From Symbiotaphrina buchneri (lineage: Eukaryota > Ascomycota > Symbiotaphrinales > Symbiotaphrinaceae): a stretch of DNA of 64,000 bases. Made by a program: the position numbers and the translations under genes. The notes beneath the pieces were generated by a model, which was given only the letters and a program-made list of their open reading frames with translations, did not search any database and was not told the DNA's origin. Position 1 is the first letter of the stretch. Each line of letters begins with the position of its first letter. The DNA lies in assembly GCA_001599915.1 (NCBI GenBank), contig BCIG01000031.1:1-64000 (forward strand). The letters run 5' to 3'. Of the stretch, positions 22,607-32,761 are shown in pieces.

Positions 22607-23422
22607 ATGGTTGACAGTCAAGCCACGTTTCCAGACAACGTGCCCCTTGAAATCTTCGAGTACATTTTCGCCTTCCTCAATTTCAAAGAACAAGCTCCAC
22701 TGCGCGGCGTCTCGCAGTGGTTTCGGGGCTTCGTTGACGAGAAGTGCATTCTGATCAGGAAAAAGGATCCACTGGAGATCGTCGCTCGCAATCCAACGGT
22801 AAGTTCAGTTCTCTTCCCCCCGGGGTGACTAGGTTGTTTGACATGCGCTAATATTTCTTGTGGTTGTGTACAGAAAATGGTGCATGTCCTTGAGAGACCT
22901 CGCGCGCAATTCGATCTTCTGGGGATGACGGCTGTATGGAGGGAACTCCGGCCGCGGATGAAGATCACGCATTTGATCTTGGACCAGTGCCCATTTCTCT
23001 TTTTCGGAGAATTGAAGGGAATCTTAAATCTCATCCCAAATCTGCAGTTCCTTGGTACTTCTCCCCTTTGCACTTCCCTTTTCCTTCCCCTTCGCCTTCC
23101 CCCCTTTCTCCTTTTCACTACTAAGGCCTCCACCAATACAGGAATCTACCGCTGCTCACAGCTCAGCCTAGCCGACTTCCCGATGCTGCTCTCTCTCAAA
23201 ACAGCGGACATGGCACTGGACTGGTGTCCGACGCGACAGCTGCCGGAGTACATCCAGTGGGCCAACCCCAAGCACTCGGACTTCTACGACTACGACCTGC
23301 GGAGGTTTTGGTTCCATATGTATATGAGCCCGTTGACCATCTGCCGCGCCGAGAAGGCCGGCTTCCTGAAGGAAGGCACTGCTTTTCGCGCCTGGCTGGA
23401 GGGACAGTCGGAGTTTTGGTAG
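22607..23422 (+). CDS. F-box protein (family member 2)
   Basis: Exons 22607-22798, 22874-23054 and 23142-23422 join in frame to 217 residues; introns are 75 and 87 bp. Residues about 8-50 are an F-box (NVPLEIFEYIFAFLNFKEQA, then LRGVSQWFRGFV), expected to bind Skp1 in an SCF ubiquitin ligase. The second exon gives a leucine-rich strand-turn segment (THLILDQCPF...ELKGILNLIPNLQFLG). The third starts IYRCSQLSLADFPMLLSL, which matches LYKCSDLTLFDLTTILSL at the same place in member 3. Both intron phases are shared with members 1 and 3, so the three are paralogs. The protein is short for an F-box/LRR protein. The substrate is unknown. Confidence 0.78.
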
Positions 23423-24100
23423 CGTGGGCGTTGGGGGGTGCGGTGTTGGGCCGGAAAACTTTTTCTTTCTGATTTGGGGATTGGATTGGTTGGGGTCTTT
23501 GGTTTGGGAATGGTTATGTTTGTTTGGGTGTTGGGATGACTGTTTGCGGTGGGTGAATGGTGTTTGTCTTGGGCTTGGTATATAGAAGAAGCGGCCCGGG
23601 CGTTGATACCTTGTTGGCGCTTCTGACTCAATAAGCGTTCTTGACACTTTTGGGCTTAACCCGTCTGTTTCGTCTATTATATTATATTACAGAGGCGTTT
23701 ATAAGAATCCGCAGATTCCGCACAGTTCATCCATCTTATAGTGCGTGGTATTGATGCTTTTAAAAGGTGTCTAGTGGTTTCGTATATAGATTGGTTAGGC
23801 AACGATGACTGGGAATCACAGGGTGTCCGGGATGATTTGAAAGACCCGGACCTTGTTGGCACTATCTGGTCTGCATCTGCTCCAAAACTGTCATCTTCGG
23901 AAGCTTACCCATTCCAGGAACGCATCTTGTGTCACAGGGTCAGGTCACGCAGGTTTGGAGACCTTGATGGCCATGGCCCACGATGTATAAATCGACCCTC
24001 CATTTTCTTTGCTGGGTTTCCAATATCCATACCGCAACCACCGCAGACACATCACCGCAGGTCCTTGCCTTCCACGCGCTACCAGGCGCTTTCAGCCAGC
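23423..24100 (+). promoter_or_regulatory. Intergenic; TATA box of F-box gene 3
   Basis: 23440-23640 is G/T-rich on the plus strand, with no coding signal. TATAAAT at 23986-23992 lies about 110 bp before the next ATG. Nothing else was recognised. Confidence 0.45.
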
Positions 24101-24925
24101 ATGTTCGCACTTCTGGATCGTCTCCCTCTGGAGACATTCATGCGAATCGCGCAATACCTTGAAGAGGAAGACTTCACCAGCCTGAGGAAAACCAGCAAGT
24201 TCACGTCAGCGAGGGCCAGAGCGGCCACGGTGACGATAATCGATGGGCCAGACGCTCTTATTCCCGTCGTTCCATTGGTAAGGGAATGCCTCCAATCCCG
24301 ATCCCGCATGCAGGACACACTGACACATGTTTTAGGAGATCATAATCATCAAGAACAGAGACGATCTGCGCACAATCTTCACGACGCTGTCAAAATCGCT
24401 CGTCTGGGAGACAAGAGTCGGCCTCAACACCGCCCGAACCCTGATTCTTAAGAACTGCTCAGGGTTCAATCTCGACGAGCTCCGATTCTTCATGTTCCAC
24501 CTGGGAAGCCTGACCCGTCTTTGTAAGCCCATCATCTGGAGCGCATCACACCTGACAAATAGAAGATAAATACTAACCTTCACTTCCACACAGCGCTCTA
24601 CAAATGCAGCGATCTCACGCTCTTCGACCTCACCACTATCCTCTCGTTGAAAGATTTGGGGTGGGGAACTCGGACTCTGAAGATCCACTTCCATCCTACT
24701 CAACTCCTCCCCCAGGAAGCAGATCCCCTGCAGATGAAACAGCTCGTGGAGCGAATCTTTTGCTATAACCTGTTTGAGACTGAACAGGCGGGCATGTGGG
24801 AGGAGCACCCTGCAGGCTTATGCGGTCTCCTGAAGGGATTCGGATTTGGGTGGTGTGGGCATTGTGCAAAGGTTGGGCGGTCATGGGATGGCTGTACAGT
24901 GGACGGAGCGGGTAAAGGCCGGTGA
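24101..24925 (+). CDS. F-box protein (family member 3)
   Basis: Exons 24101-24277, 24336-24522 and 24594-24925 join in frame to 231 residues; introns are 58 and 71 bp, the second with a clean TACTAAC branch site. Residues about 4-40 form the F-box (LDRLPLETFMRIAQYLEEED, then LRKTSKFTSARAR). The middle has ARTLILKNCSGFNLDELRFF, like the LILDQC strand of member 2. The third exon starts with the shared LYKCSDLTLFDL motif. The C-terminus is Gly/Cys-rich (GFGFGWCGHC) and unlike its paralogs. It is presumably a substrate adaptor of an SCF ligase. It lies 0.7 kb from member 2 in the same orientation, which suggests tandem duplication followed by divergence. Confidence 0.76.
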
Positions 24926-25381
24926 GGTTTTACAATTTCAAGCCTGCTTGCGTGGGATTTGCATGGGTGGAACAGTATTTGACATCTTATGGGGAGCGAT
25001 ATTCGCATTTGTGCGTCAAGGTTCGATATATAAGGTTAGGGAAGCGCAGTGTCGACGGTAACATAAATGACCTTAAATTTCCAACCTCCGCTGCCAATCC
25101 ATCGTACATGCACCTCCAGCAACCTTGCAGACATTAGCATCATCATGACATTTATTGAAAGCTACGTACCTCATCCTGATGCGCATTATGGATCGGCTAA
25201 CCTTCTCAATCCGGTGTTCTTCCCCCTCGTGTGTGAATGCTTTCCTGCAAGTGACGGACGCGGCTGATGGCGCGGCGTCTCATGCCGTCACGTCGGATAT
25301 CGTGGACTGTTTCAACATGCAGGTACAGTCTTCCGCTCTCTTCTCACCTTTCGTTCTGTCCACGGATAAAATCTCACCAAG
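24926..25381 (+). promoter_or_regulatory. Intergenic; possible TATA of the next gene
   Basis: No gene is seen. ATATATAAGG at 25026-25035 could be a TATA box, although it lies about 350 bp before the next ATG, so a leader intron is possible. Confidence 0.3.
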
Positions 25382-27043
25382 ATGGCGCTGTCAACTCACT
25401 CCTCTGCCTTCAAGCTGGTCAACAAGCCCGTCGAGATGCCTCACCTTCAAGACCAGAAGCCCTCCACCTTTCCATTCCTGCAGCTCCCCTGGAAAGTCCG
25501 CGACGAAATCTACCGCTACCTGCTCGTCAACACTGGAGACGAGAAGCAACGCGTTTCTAACTGGTATGGCTGCAGGTTTGATGCCATTCCTACTGAATAT
25601 CTCATCTTCCCCAGGAATTTCCAGCGCGGAGAACTCCTTTGGCCGGAGGTCTTGCGGGTCAGCAAGCAAACCTACCAAGAGGGCCGTCTCATCCTGTATG
25701 GAGAGAATACTTTTGCCCTCTATATCTTCAACATGTGGGGAAACAGGACAGTCCTAGACCGTGACCACGAGACCGAACCAGTCGGGCACCGTGACCCTTT
25801 CAAAGAGTTCACACGGTGCCTTTCCACGGCTAACAGGGCACTCGTGACCAGACTGGCGTTGGTATATGCGATAAGTGAGCCATACTCCGGGGCATTCATG
25901 AGGCTGGCAACGGGCATCACACGTATTGGCACACAGCAGGATGGCCTCGGCATCACCCTGAAATTTCTCCAGCTCGGCATTACATCTCCTAAGGGACCAG
26001 TCATCCAACCCAAACCGACAGAAAGACTAATTAGGAAGGTGGTACTACGCAGCTTCCCCCACCTTGAGACGCTCCGGTTCTACTGGATGATCGATGCCGA
26101 GGAACTGATTGACTATCCCGGTGCGCTGCCTGAGCTGGACTGGTGGCTTGTGTTGGCCAAGGATGTGGCGGAAAGGAGCCGTATGAGGAGACGTCTCGAA
26201 GCGCAAGCAACCCACATGCAGGTGGAATATGCACCGTGTGTTCCGGCAATCCCAAAATGCCTTCGTACAAAGGCAGACAGGGCACACATCGATCGGAGTG
26301 CATGCCTTCGCCGCCATCAAACCATCTCCTTCTTTGACCTCCCGGGTGAGATCAGGATGATCATCTACGGATATTGCCTTATCGCGCATGAACCTGTCGA
26401 TATCATGCGCATGCCGTATTATATCACACCTCGTCCAATATACCTACCAGTACCCACAGATGGTCTTGTGCACGTCCGACCACTTTGTCCTCAGATCCTC
26501 CGTTGCAACAAGCAGATTCGAAACGAAGCCAGAGAGATCATCTATAGAGATAATAGCTTCATCTTTGACTCTAACTACGTCTTCGACCTCTTCCGCCTGC
26601 GCCCTAGCCTGGACTTCCTCCCTATCTTTCTCCAGAATATCGGTCCATTGGGACGCAGCAATCTCCATCGTCTCGATCTATTCTATCCATATTTCCACGT
26701 TCCGGACGAGATCTGTAATGTTCTCGAGTGCTGTGCTCGTGACATACGCTCCCTGGGAGCCGGTGTCTATGACGTTCACGTCGAGGAGCTAACTATTTCA
26801 ATCGATACTATCCAGCTGGAGGATATCGAGTGGATAGTATCGACCGAGGAGGAGCGGGACAGGCCCCTGCTGTTGATGGAGGACGCCCTTAGGAACGCAA
26901 TCCCGTACGCCAAAGTGATATGCATCAGGATGGTCGAGCTTCAGCCAGACTCTGTCTTGATTCAGTTTATAGAGGACTGGGTGGAGGATATACGAGCTGC
27001 AGACATCCCTCTGGAAATCAACCTAGACCTCCAGATTAGGTAG
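25382..27043 (+). CDS. 2EXR/F-box-like protein with two repeated modules
   Basis: A single exon encodes 553 residues. Two copies of the fungal module 'LPxEIRxxIYxxLL ... LRxxKQIxxEAxxxLYxxNxFxF' are visible. Module 1 is at about 33-113 (LPWKVRDEIYRYLL, then LRVSKQTYQEGRLILYGENTF). Module 2 is at about 318-395 (FFDLPGEIRMIIYGYCL, then ILRCNKQIRNEAREIIYRDN). Such modules are abundant in Pezizomycotina as 2EXR or F-box-like proteins, and few have known roles. Protein binding in ubiquitin ligase or host-response settings is a guess. The gene at 38793 (minus) has the same two-module plan and matches between modules and at the C-terminus (CCARDIRSLG / CCAARDLRLLG). There is no signal peptide or membrane segment. 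Confidence 0.8.
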   Translation: MALSTHSSAFKLVNKPVEMPHLQDQKPSTFPFLQLPWKVRDEIYRYLLVNTGDEKQRVSNWYGCRFDAIPTEYLIFPRNFQRGELLWPEVLRVSKQTYQEGRLILYGENTFALYIFNMWGNRTVLDRDHETEPVGHRDPFKEFTRCLSTANRALVTRLALVYAISEPYSGAFMRLATGITRIGTQQDGLGITLKFLQLGITSPKGPVIQPKPTERLIRKVVLRSFPHLETLRFYWMIDAEELIDYPGALPELDWWLVLAKDVAERSRMRRRLEAQATHMQVEYAPCVPAIPKCLRTKADRAHIDRSACLRRHQTISFFDLPGEIRMIIYGYCLIAHEPVDIMRMPYYITPRPIYLPVPTDGLVHVRPLCPQILRCNKQIRNEAREIIYRDNSFIFDSNYVFDLFRLRPSLDFLPIFLQNIGPLGRSNLHRLDLFYPYFHVPDEICNVLECCARDIRSLGAGVYDVHVEELTISIDTIQLEDIEWIVSTEEERDRPLLLMEDALRNAIPYAKVICIRMVELQPDSVLIQFIEDWVEDIRAADIPLEINLDLQIR

Positions 27044-27780
27044 GAGAATGAAGATGATCAGGTACGGTTATGCATGGTCCTAATGGCGGGTGAAACAGAC
27101 GGCGGGAATGATGCCGGGTTTTTCAATGAGTCATGTGGAAGGAGGATGGGATGGCAAACTGCGGTTGCGGTGAAGGGCAGTTGTGGATACCTGGATGTTG
27201 TTCTGTTGCAAACGGCGTTTGCTACATTCATTGCTCCAATATTTGCTAAATACGCCGCATTCCAATATGTACCATAGTCAGAAGCCTCCCTTTGCAAACA
27301 TATCCCCAGCAAGCAAAGAAGAAGGAAAATGAACAGATTGAGTCATAACCTCAGTCAGAATCATCCAATACTCCCCCAACACTCCCCCAACACTGGGTGA
27401 CTCCTAATAGCAAACTGTTCTTTCGCACTGATGCTGTGCACTTTTCCCATCCAATGCCATTATGCGTCATGATTCCTCTTTCAGCAAACAAGCTTGTTAG
27501 CCGCACGCCTCCGTCCGTGAATATTTCTCAGCCCCGCCCCCTATTCCAGTCTATGCAATCACAGCTCGGCTCTATGCACCTCCGACCTCCGACCCACAAT
27601 AGCAAACAAAATCTGCAATATTAAAGGGCCCTCAATTACCGCACTTCCTCCTCCTCTTCCGTTTACTTTCCCTCCATGCATTGGTCTGCTTGGGACGTAT
27701 TCTTGTCTTGTTAAGCCTTCGGTCCTTCTTATATCTTTTTTTATAAGGTATATAACATCCTTATCAGGTATATATCATGA
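27044..27780. other. Intergenic, no supportable gene
   Basis: Only short frames occur. Near 27370 ACTCCCCCA is repeated in tandem. A TA-rich stretch at 27745-27775 contains TTTTTTATAAGGTATATAAC, a possible promoter for whatever once lay downstream. Confidence 0.4.
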
Positions 27781-30273
27781 TCAGCTGATCCTCCTCCTCC
27801 CCCGAGGGTCCTTCCATCACGTCGATGTGGACTTCAACCTGCTCGGTCGGGAATCCGTAGCCTCACGCATTGCTTTACGCGTCAGAACAGGGCCAGCACA
27901 TGCTTCCACTCTACGTAATGTGGTAATTCCCCCCTTCCATATGCTCTTGTTCAATGCTGGCAGGTGCTGACTTCGTTTGACAGGGATCCTGAGACTCCCA
28001 CAAAGATCTTCCAACGCTTTCCAACACTGTTCCCAATCATTTCAGCTGCAAGAACGGTGTTTTTCGCAGATTGACAAGGGACGCCGAGGGAAAGGTCACC
28101 AAGAACAGTTCTCGAAGGTCAAGTTCGAGCAATCTGGACCTTCTTCTCGTGGCCCTGAAAGCGTTTCTAAGCAGTACATTACACCTCCTCTTGCGTGGGT
28201 GGCTTATACGTTTACGTCAACTCCACTTGGGACAAGATCACCTCTCTTCACTCTATGCTTCCGGATATCACCCCCCCTGCTAGAGGTACCAGAGGTCACG
28301 ACTGTCTCCTCATACCGGCGTCGTACCTATTGCTTCTTCGAGCTGACAGTATACTAGTGATGGCACATTTTCTTTACAGACGAGGAAGTATTCCAAGCGG
28401 GCATCGCAGATGTGCGACACAGCGTGAGGGAGTTCGGAAGACGACTTGACAGCTGACGAGTGCCAGTGGAAAGCTTAACGACAATGACGCCCCGAACTCC
28501 ACAAGCATGGAAGGTGGGAGGTTGATGTTGACGATCTGCAGATAACTTGACCATGCTTCTCCAAAGTAAGTCTTTCAATGGTTTCAGGCAACGAAGAAGC
28601 TTCTCTAACGCTCTACAGACAAACAGCCATACCAGCCGACCTTACTGGCGCATGCTGTCGGGCCGTTACAGCTCCTGATTCCACGGATCTCCGGTATACA
28701 AATCCCGCCCCGGAGGCCGCCCACGAACGTACCGCAAACCAGCAGCAAATATCTGGTCGGGAGCTTAGGCAGCTTCCTAGAAACCTCCAATGGAAAAAGA
28801 GTTCTCCTCCACATTCAAAAATGTTTCCTATCTACAAACGATACAGCAAGGAGTACACATCCACTCCTCCTGCTGCCCGCTCAGACCGCGTGCTCAACAC
28901 GGCCAAAGAGGTCTACGGGCCACAAGGATCCTACCCAAGGGCAGCAATGCTGCTGGCAAACTAGCTCCGCCTTTATGCGCGAGACAATAATAACGAGGCC
29001 ATCGCGGCCATCGTGCCAGAAGTAGGAATAGGGGATTGAAAGGACATGAACCGTACGATATTACGGTATCAATAGATGAAGCCAGAAGAGTTGCAAGCAC
29101 AGTCCAGAGGATGAGGCTGTGCAATGAACCCTATGATTAATCTCAATCCTGCATGAAAATTGGTGCTGTCTTCAGGTAGTACCTTTTTTCGGCTCAGGTG
29201 GTAAAACAGCATGAGGAGGAGAAGGAGTAGATCTAGATGGATGAGGAGGGTAACGGGTGTAGAGGGCACAGACACAGGGCACAATGCCAATGAAACTATG
29301 CAGCCTGTTCAAAGCTTGGTAGGTCGTCATCCTGTGGCCTGTTTGGGAAGCCTAGAAACCGTTTCTGACACGCACCCACCTCTTGACAGATGACGGAGGC
29401 GATGCTGCTGATTATATCTACTACATCCGATTTGAATGGCAAACGGAGGAGGGCTCTCATGAGAACATCAAGGACGCCAGGCTCACCATCCACCAAAAAC
29501 GTGCGTAACGTCCCTTTCAACCCAAGCTTGGTATTCCTTGCGTAGTGGCCACCTCCGGATGATGGGTACATTGTGGAAAGGTACGGTGAGACCTCCGATG
29601 TTATGAAACATATTTGTCACTGTCAACCATTGCCCCTGGCTCAAATATCAAGACAGAGCGCATATGTCGTGTAAGGGCCACGCTCAACCTTTACTACATC
29701 GCTAACAGACGCAGGAGATGCCCATGCACCTGTTTCATCTATATCAGGCCTCAACCTCCATCCCTGGCCTCCTTGGAGATGCCAGGGGACCATACGACAG
29801 AAGACGTGAAGCATGGCCTCCCGTACCCCTTACAAGACCCATATCGGTCTAGATATTCGCTTTCTCTTACAGTCCTCCGCAAAGTTACAACGGTTGCTGG
29901 ATCAATACATCAATCTATACGTGTGCCTTCATCGCTTCAAGGCTTATCCTTCTAAGAACAAAAACTTCTGCCATCCACCCGCCGATTCGCAGCTGACCGA
30001 CTCCAAATTACGACAACCATGAGCTCAGGACAGTCCTCGTCCGTCCCTGGCCACTCGCGACAAGGCCTGCATAGCCGGCCGTTACTCTACAGGCCCAGCT
30101 TCGCCAGCTTCTAGAGACCGAGCTTTCAGGCGACAACAACGACTTCATACGAAAGGACAAGGTCACGCCGATCCTAGAGTCCCTGGGCCAGTGGTTGGGA
30201 GTATACAACGGTGTTCCGCACGAGGCCATAGTCTCCCAGAACATCCTTTGAGGGCGGCGCCATCAGGCACTAT
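27781..30273 (+). pseudogene. Unresolved intron-bearing coding fragments, unknown family
   Basis: Protein-like plus-strand segments lie close together in different frames. About 27822-27920 reads VDFNLLGRESVASRIALRVR. About 27968-28060 reads VLTSFDRDPETPTKIFQRFP. About 28195-28275 reads GGLYVYVNSTWDKITSLHSM, with a plausible splice to 28380-28450. About 28578-29030 includes NTAKEVYGPQGSYPRAAMLL. About 30080-30250 includes VTLQAQLRQLLETELSGDNN. Several joins have GT-AG borders, but I could not build one continuous gene, so this looks like one or more worn genes. No domain was recognised. Confidence 0.35.
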
Positions 30274-30600
30274 ATGGCTGAAGTCAAAGTTATACCGTTG
30301 AATGACATTGGCGGACTGGACTCTAAGCAGTTCCTGGAGGAATTGAAGGACAATGATCCTCTACTACTGGACGCAGCTAGCGTTGACTACGCCTCATATA
30401 GCTGGGGCAGTACAGGGGGATCCAGCGACAGCCGTATCAAAAGATTTGCAAAGCCAGCCACGATTGCCTTTCATCTCCTCTCTGCTGCCAACAAGGTTAT
30501 TGACCAAGGTGTCAGCTGGGAAGGCAAGAAGAAGAAGTGTCTGGTACGTGCTCCGCCGTCACCATTCCACCATATAAGGCCCAGGACGCGGCAGTCATGA
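30274..30600 (+). other. Possible exon of unknown gene
   Basis: A frame from 30274 encodes about 90 protein-like residues (MAEVKVIPLNDIGGLDSKQF, later KPATIAFHLLSAANKVIDQG) up to a lysine run (EGKKKKC) directly before GGTACGTG at 30542, which could be a donor. It follows the worn segment at 30080-30250 and may be a further exon of the same gene. No family was recognised and no confident partner exon was found. Confidence 0.3.
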
Positions 30601-30763
30601 GAGCATCCGAAAGTGTTGGGAGAGAGAGGACACGGGAGGGAAACATGTCTTCCTTCTGTCCTTCACTTCTCACAAATCCATTGCTCTCTTAGTTACACAC
30701 CGCACTAGATTCGACTGTATATCATTACCCGGAATAACCTCCTGGCCATCGTGGATCACCATG

Positions 30764-31765
30764 CCTCCAGAAACCTCAAAGCGAAAGCTGCCAGGTAGCT
30801 GGACCGGTGGGCAACTAGGCGCTGGAGCCAGTAGGGACAGGTCAAAAAACCTGGAGTTGCACTTCGAGAAGCTCGGGATGGAACGAGGTGCAAGAGAGCA
30901 ACAAGAAACCCCACAGGTAGATTGATCCTCTGCCATTAGTTTCTATGGCTAATTTTTGCCAGATGATGCGTGGATTGAGAGAATAGCTTTGCTTTCTGCA
31001 TGTGAAAAGGACTTCTCTGAAATGATGGAAAATCCTCCAAGGCCAGATTTCATAATCTTTCGATCTTACAAACATGCCAGGAGGCAGGCATCCCTGAGGA
31101 GGAACTACGCCCCGCGACCGAGGTTTATCACTCACTCGGCACATTTCTTGAAGAATTCGATAAGGAAGCATGGAACGACAATGCTGTAGGTGAGGAGGGG
31201 GTACAAGCACCCTCTTTCACTCTCTCAATGCGGCCAGGCACCGCCACGCTGCAGGCAGATCCGTCCACCATGGGAGCCAGCCAAGACGCCGAGTCCAGTG
31301 TACGACCCAGGCCTGCCGCAAGTGTCGCGCGCCGAAGTGGGCAGACGTCTGGTATTTCTGGACGAGGTCCATCTGCAGCCAACCGTGTGGTCTCAGGCCA
31401 TATAGCCCGTCGCCCAATAGCCCGTCCGACCCAGCGGCCTGTTGGGCGAGCCATCCCCACGGATTCACTTTCCCCTCTGGCTGACGAAGGTAAGAGATCT
31501 GCACTCACGTATCTATATGTTTACACTGGTGCTGACGAAGATGACAGCCGCCGATAGAAGAGAGACGACGCAAGCTTCCGAGAACAGAGAGGAGCAGGAG
31601 GAGAATGAGGACGTTGCGATGACAGACAGTATCGAAGATACGGATCCTCAACAAGAACGAGATGCCACGTTTGGCATTTTCCAGCTGGTATACAACGAGG
31701 CTCACATGCTGCTAGATCATGGCACGTCGTCGACGATAGACTCCCTTGTGGAGACAGCCGATTGA
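30764..31765 (+). CDS. Candidate multi-exon gene, unknown family
   Basis: The 3' part is well supported. A long frame to 31491 carries EEELRPATEVYHSLGTFLEE, then Arg/Pro/Ser-rich sequence. It splices from GGTAAGAG near 31490 to an acceptor just before 31551. It ends with an acidic Glu-rich segment and FGIFQLVYNEAHMLLDHGTS before the stop at 31763-31765. Upstream, 30961-31000 (DDAWIERIALLSA) can splice to about 31081 in frame. 30768-30920 (MPPETSKRKLPGSWTGGQLG) looks coding but did not join cleanly. It is probably a disordered protein with short helices. It may be complete or slightly worn. Confidence 0.35.
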
Positions 31766-32239
31766 GCTCTATAGCTCTACATGTCGGGACAACAACGATC
31801 CTTGGGCTAGATGTTCAACTTCTGGGATCTCAAGCATCTAGCGCGATCGAGTTCCCAGATGGCATCCAAGGTTTACGGTTATATGACCATGGTAGATTCA
31901 TCGCCCGAATGGCATGGATCATTCTAATATGTTCCCAAGGTTACTCAGATCACAGCATCTGAATTCGAGTTGTGAAGGCAGTATCTGACAGCAACGGACA
32001 GCTATGGAGAAATGTTACTGATAGGCGATGTACTGACTTGGTCACACTTCCAACGTATTATCTATACGTTGTCAAAGCATCCCTATCCTGGTGTTGTATG
32101 ATGTATTGAATTCCACAGAGTTGATTGTCTTACGGGAGCGCCGTAATTCCCTAACCACGAATAAAACCAAGCCGCCGTCATAACCGATGGAGACCCCCGA
32201 AAAGGGGTCCTACTGGAAATCCTTACGGATATCCTAGCA

Positions 32240-32761
32240 ATGTCCCTTCAAGACATTCACCAGCTACAGAACCTCCTCGTGCAAAAGCTGGATGTCATAT
32301 TGCAGCAGCTAGGTCTAGTTGGAGGTACTCGGGGTCGGGATCCTAAGCAGTGAGTAAAGGCGATCCATCTAAAGGGCGTCAGTGCTAATAGGCCGAAGGT
32401 GCCACGCAAGAGGAGCGCCGCACAATGCTGGAAGAACAATATGCTTCTCCGGATGGAAAAGTACGGTGACAAGGTGATCACCCTGAATGAAGAATTCCGG
32501 ACCCACTCACGATTGTACAAGGCAACGTCAGACACCTTTTACAAACCCAAGGGGGTGGAGATCACCGCTCGGAGGGACATAACGGACAATCGTCCGTTCT
32601 TCAGAACTTGGATGACACACGACAAAAACCACATGGTATTTGACTATGGTGCTGGTGCCACTCGCCGACGGATTGCCCTTGGTAATTGGGCGCACTTTGT
32701 GGATATTACGAACAGCGAAGAGGAGCCAGGCGACAAGGCGGAGCACCAGAACCTAGAGAAG
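32240..32761 (+). CDS. Candidate gene, first two exons; unknown family
   Basis: An ATG at 32240 starts a heptad-like helix (SLQDIHQLQNLLVQKLDVIL). Exon 1 (32240-32349) joins exon 2 (32392-32761) across a 42-bp intron (GTGAGT, GCTAATAG) and stays open for 160 codons to a donor at 32762 (GTACGAG). Exon 2 is basic, then mixed: KVPRKRSAAQCWKNNMLLRM, then NEEFRTHSRLYKATSDTFYK, then FFRTWMTHDKNHMVFDYGAG. The 3' exons could not be fixed, although protein-like sequence continues beyond 32940. No known domain was recognised, so this is either a lineage-specific gene or a worn one. Confidence 0.4.
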
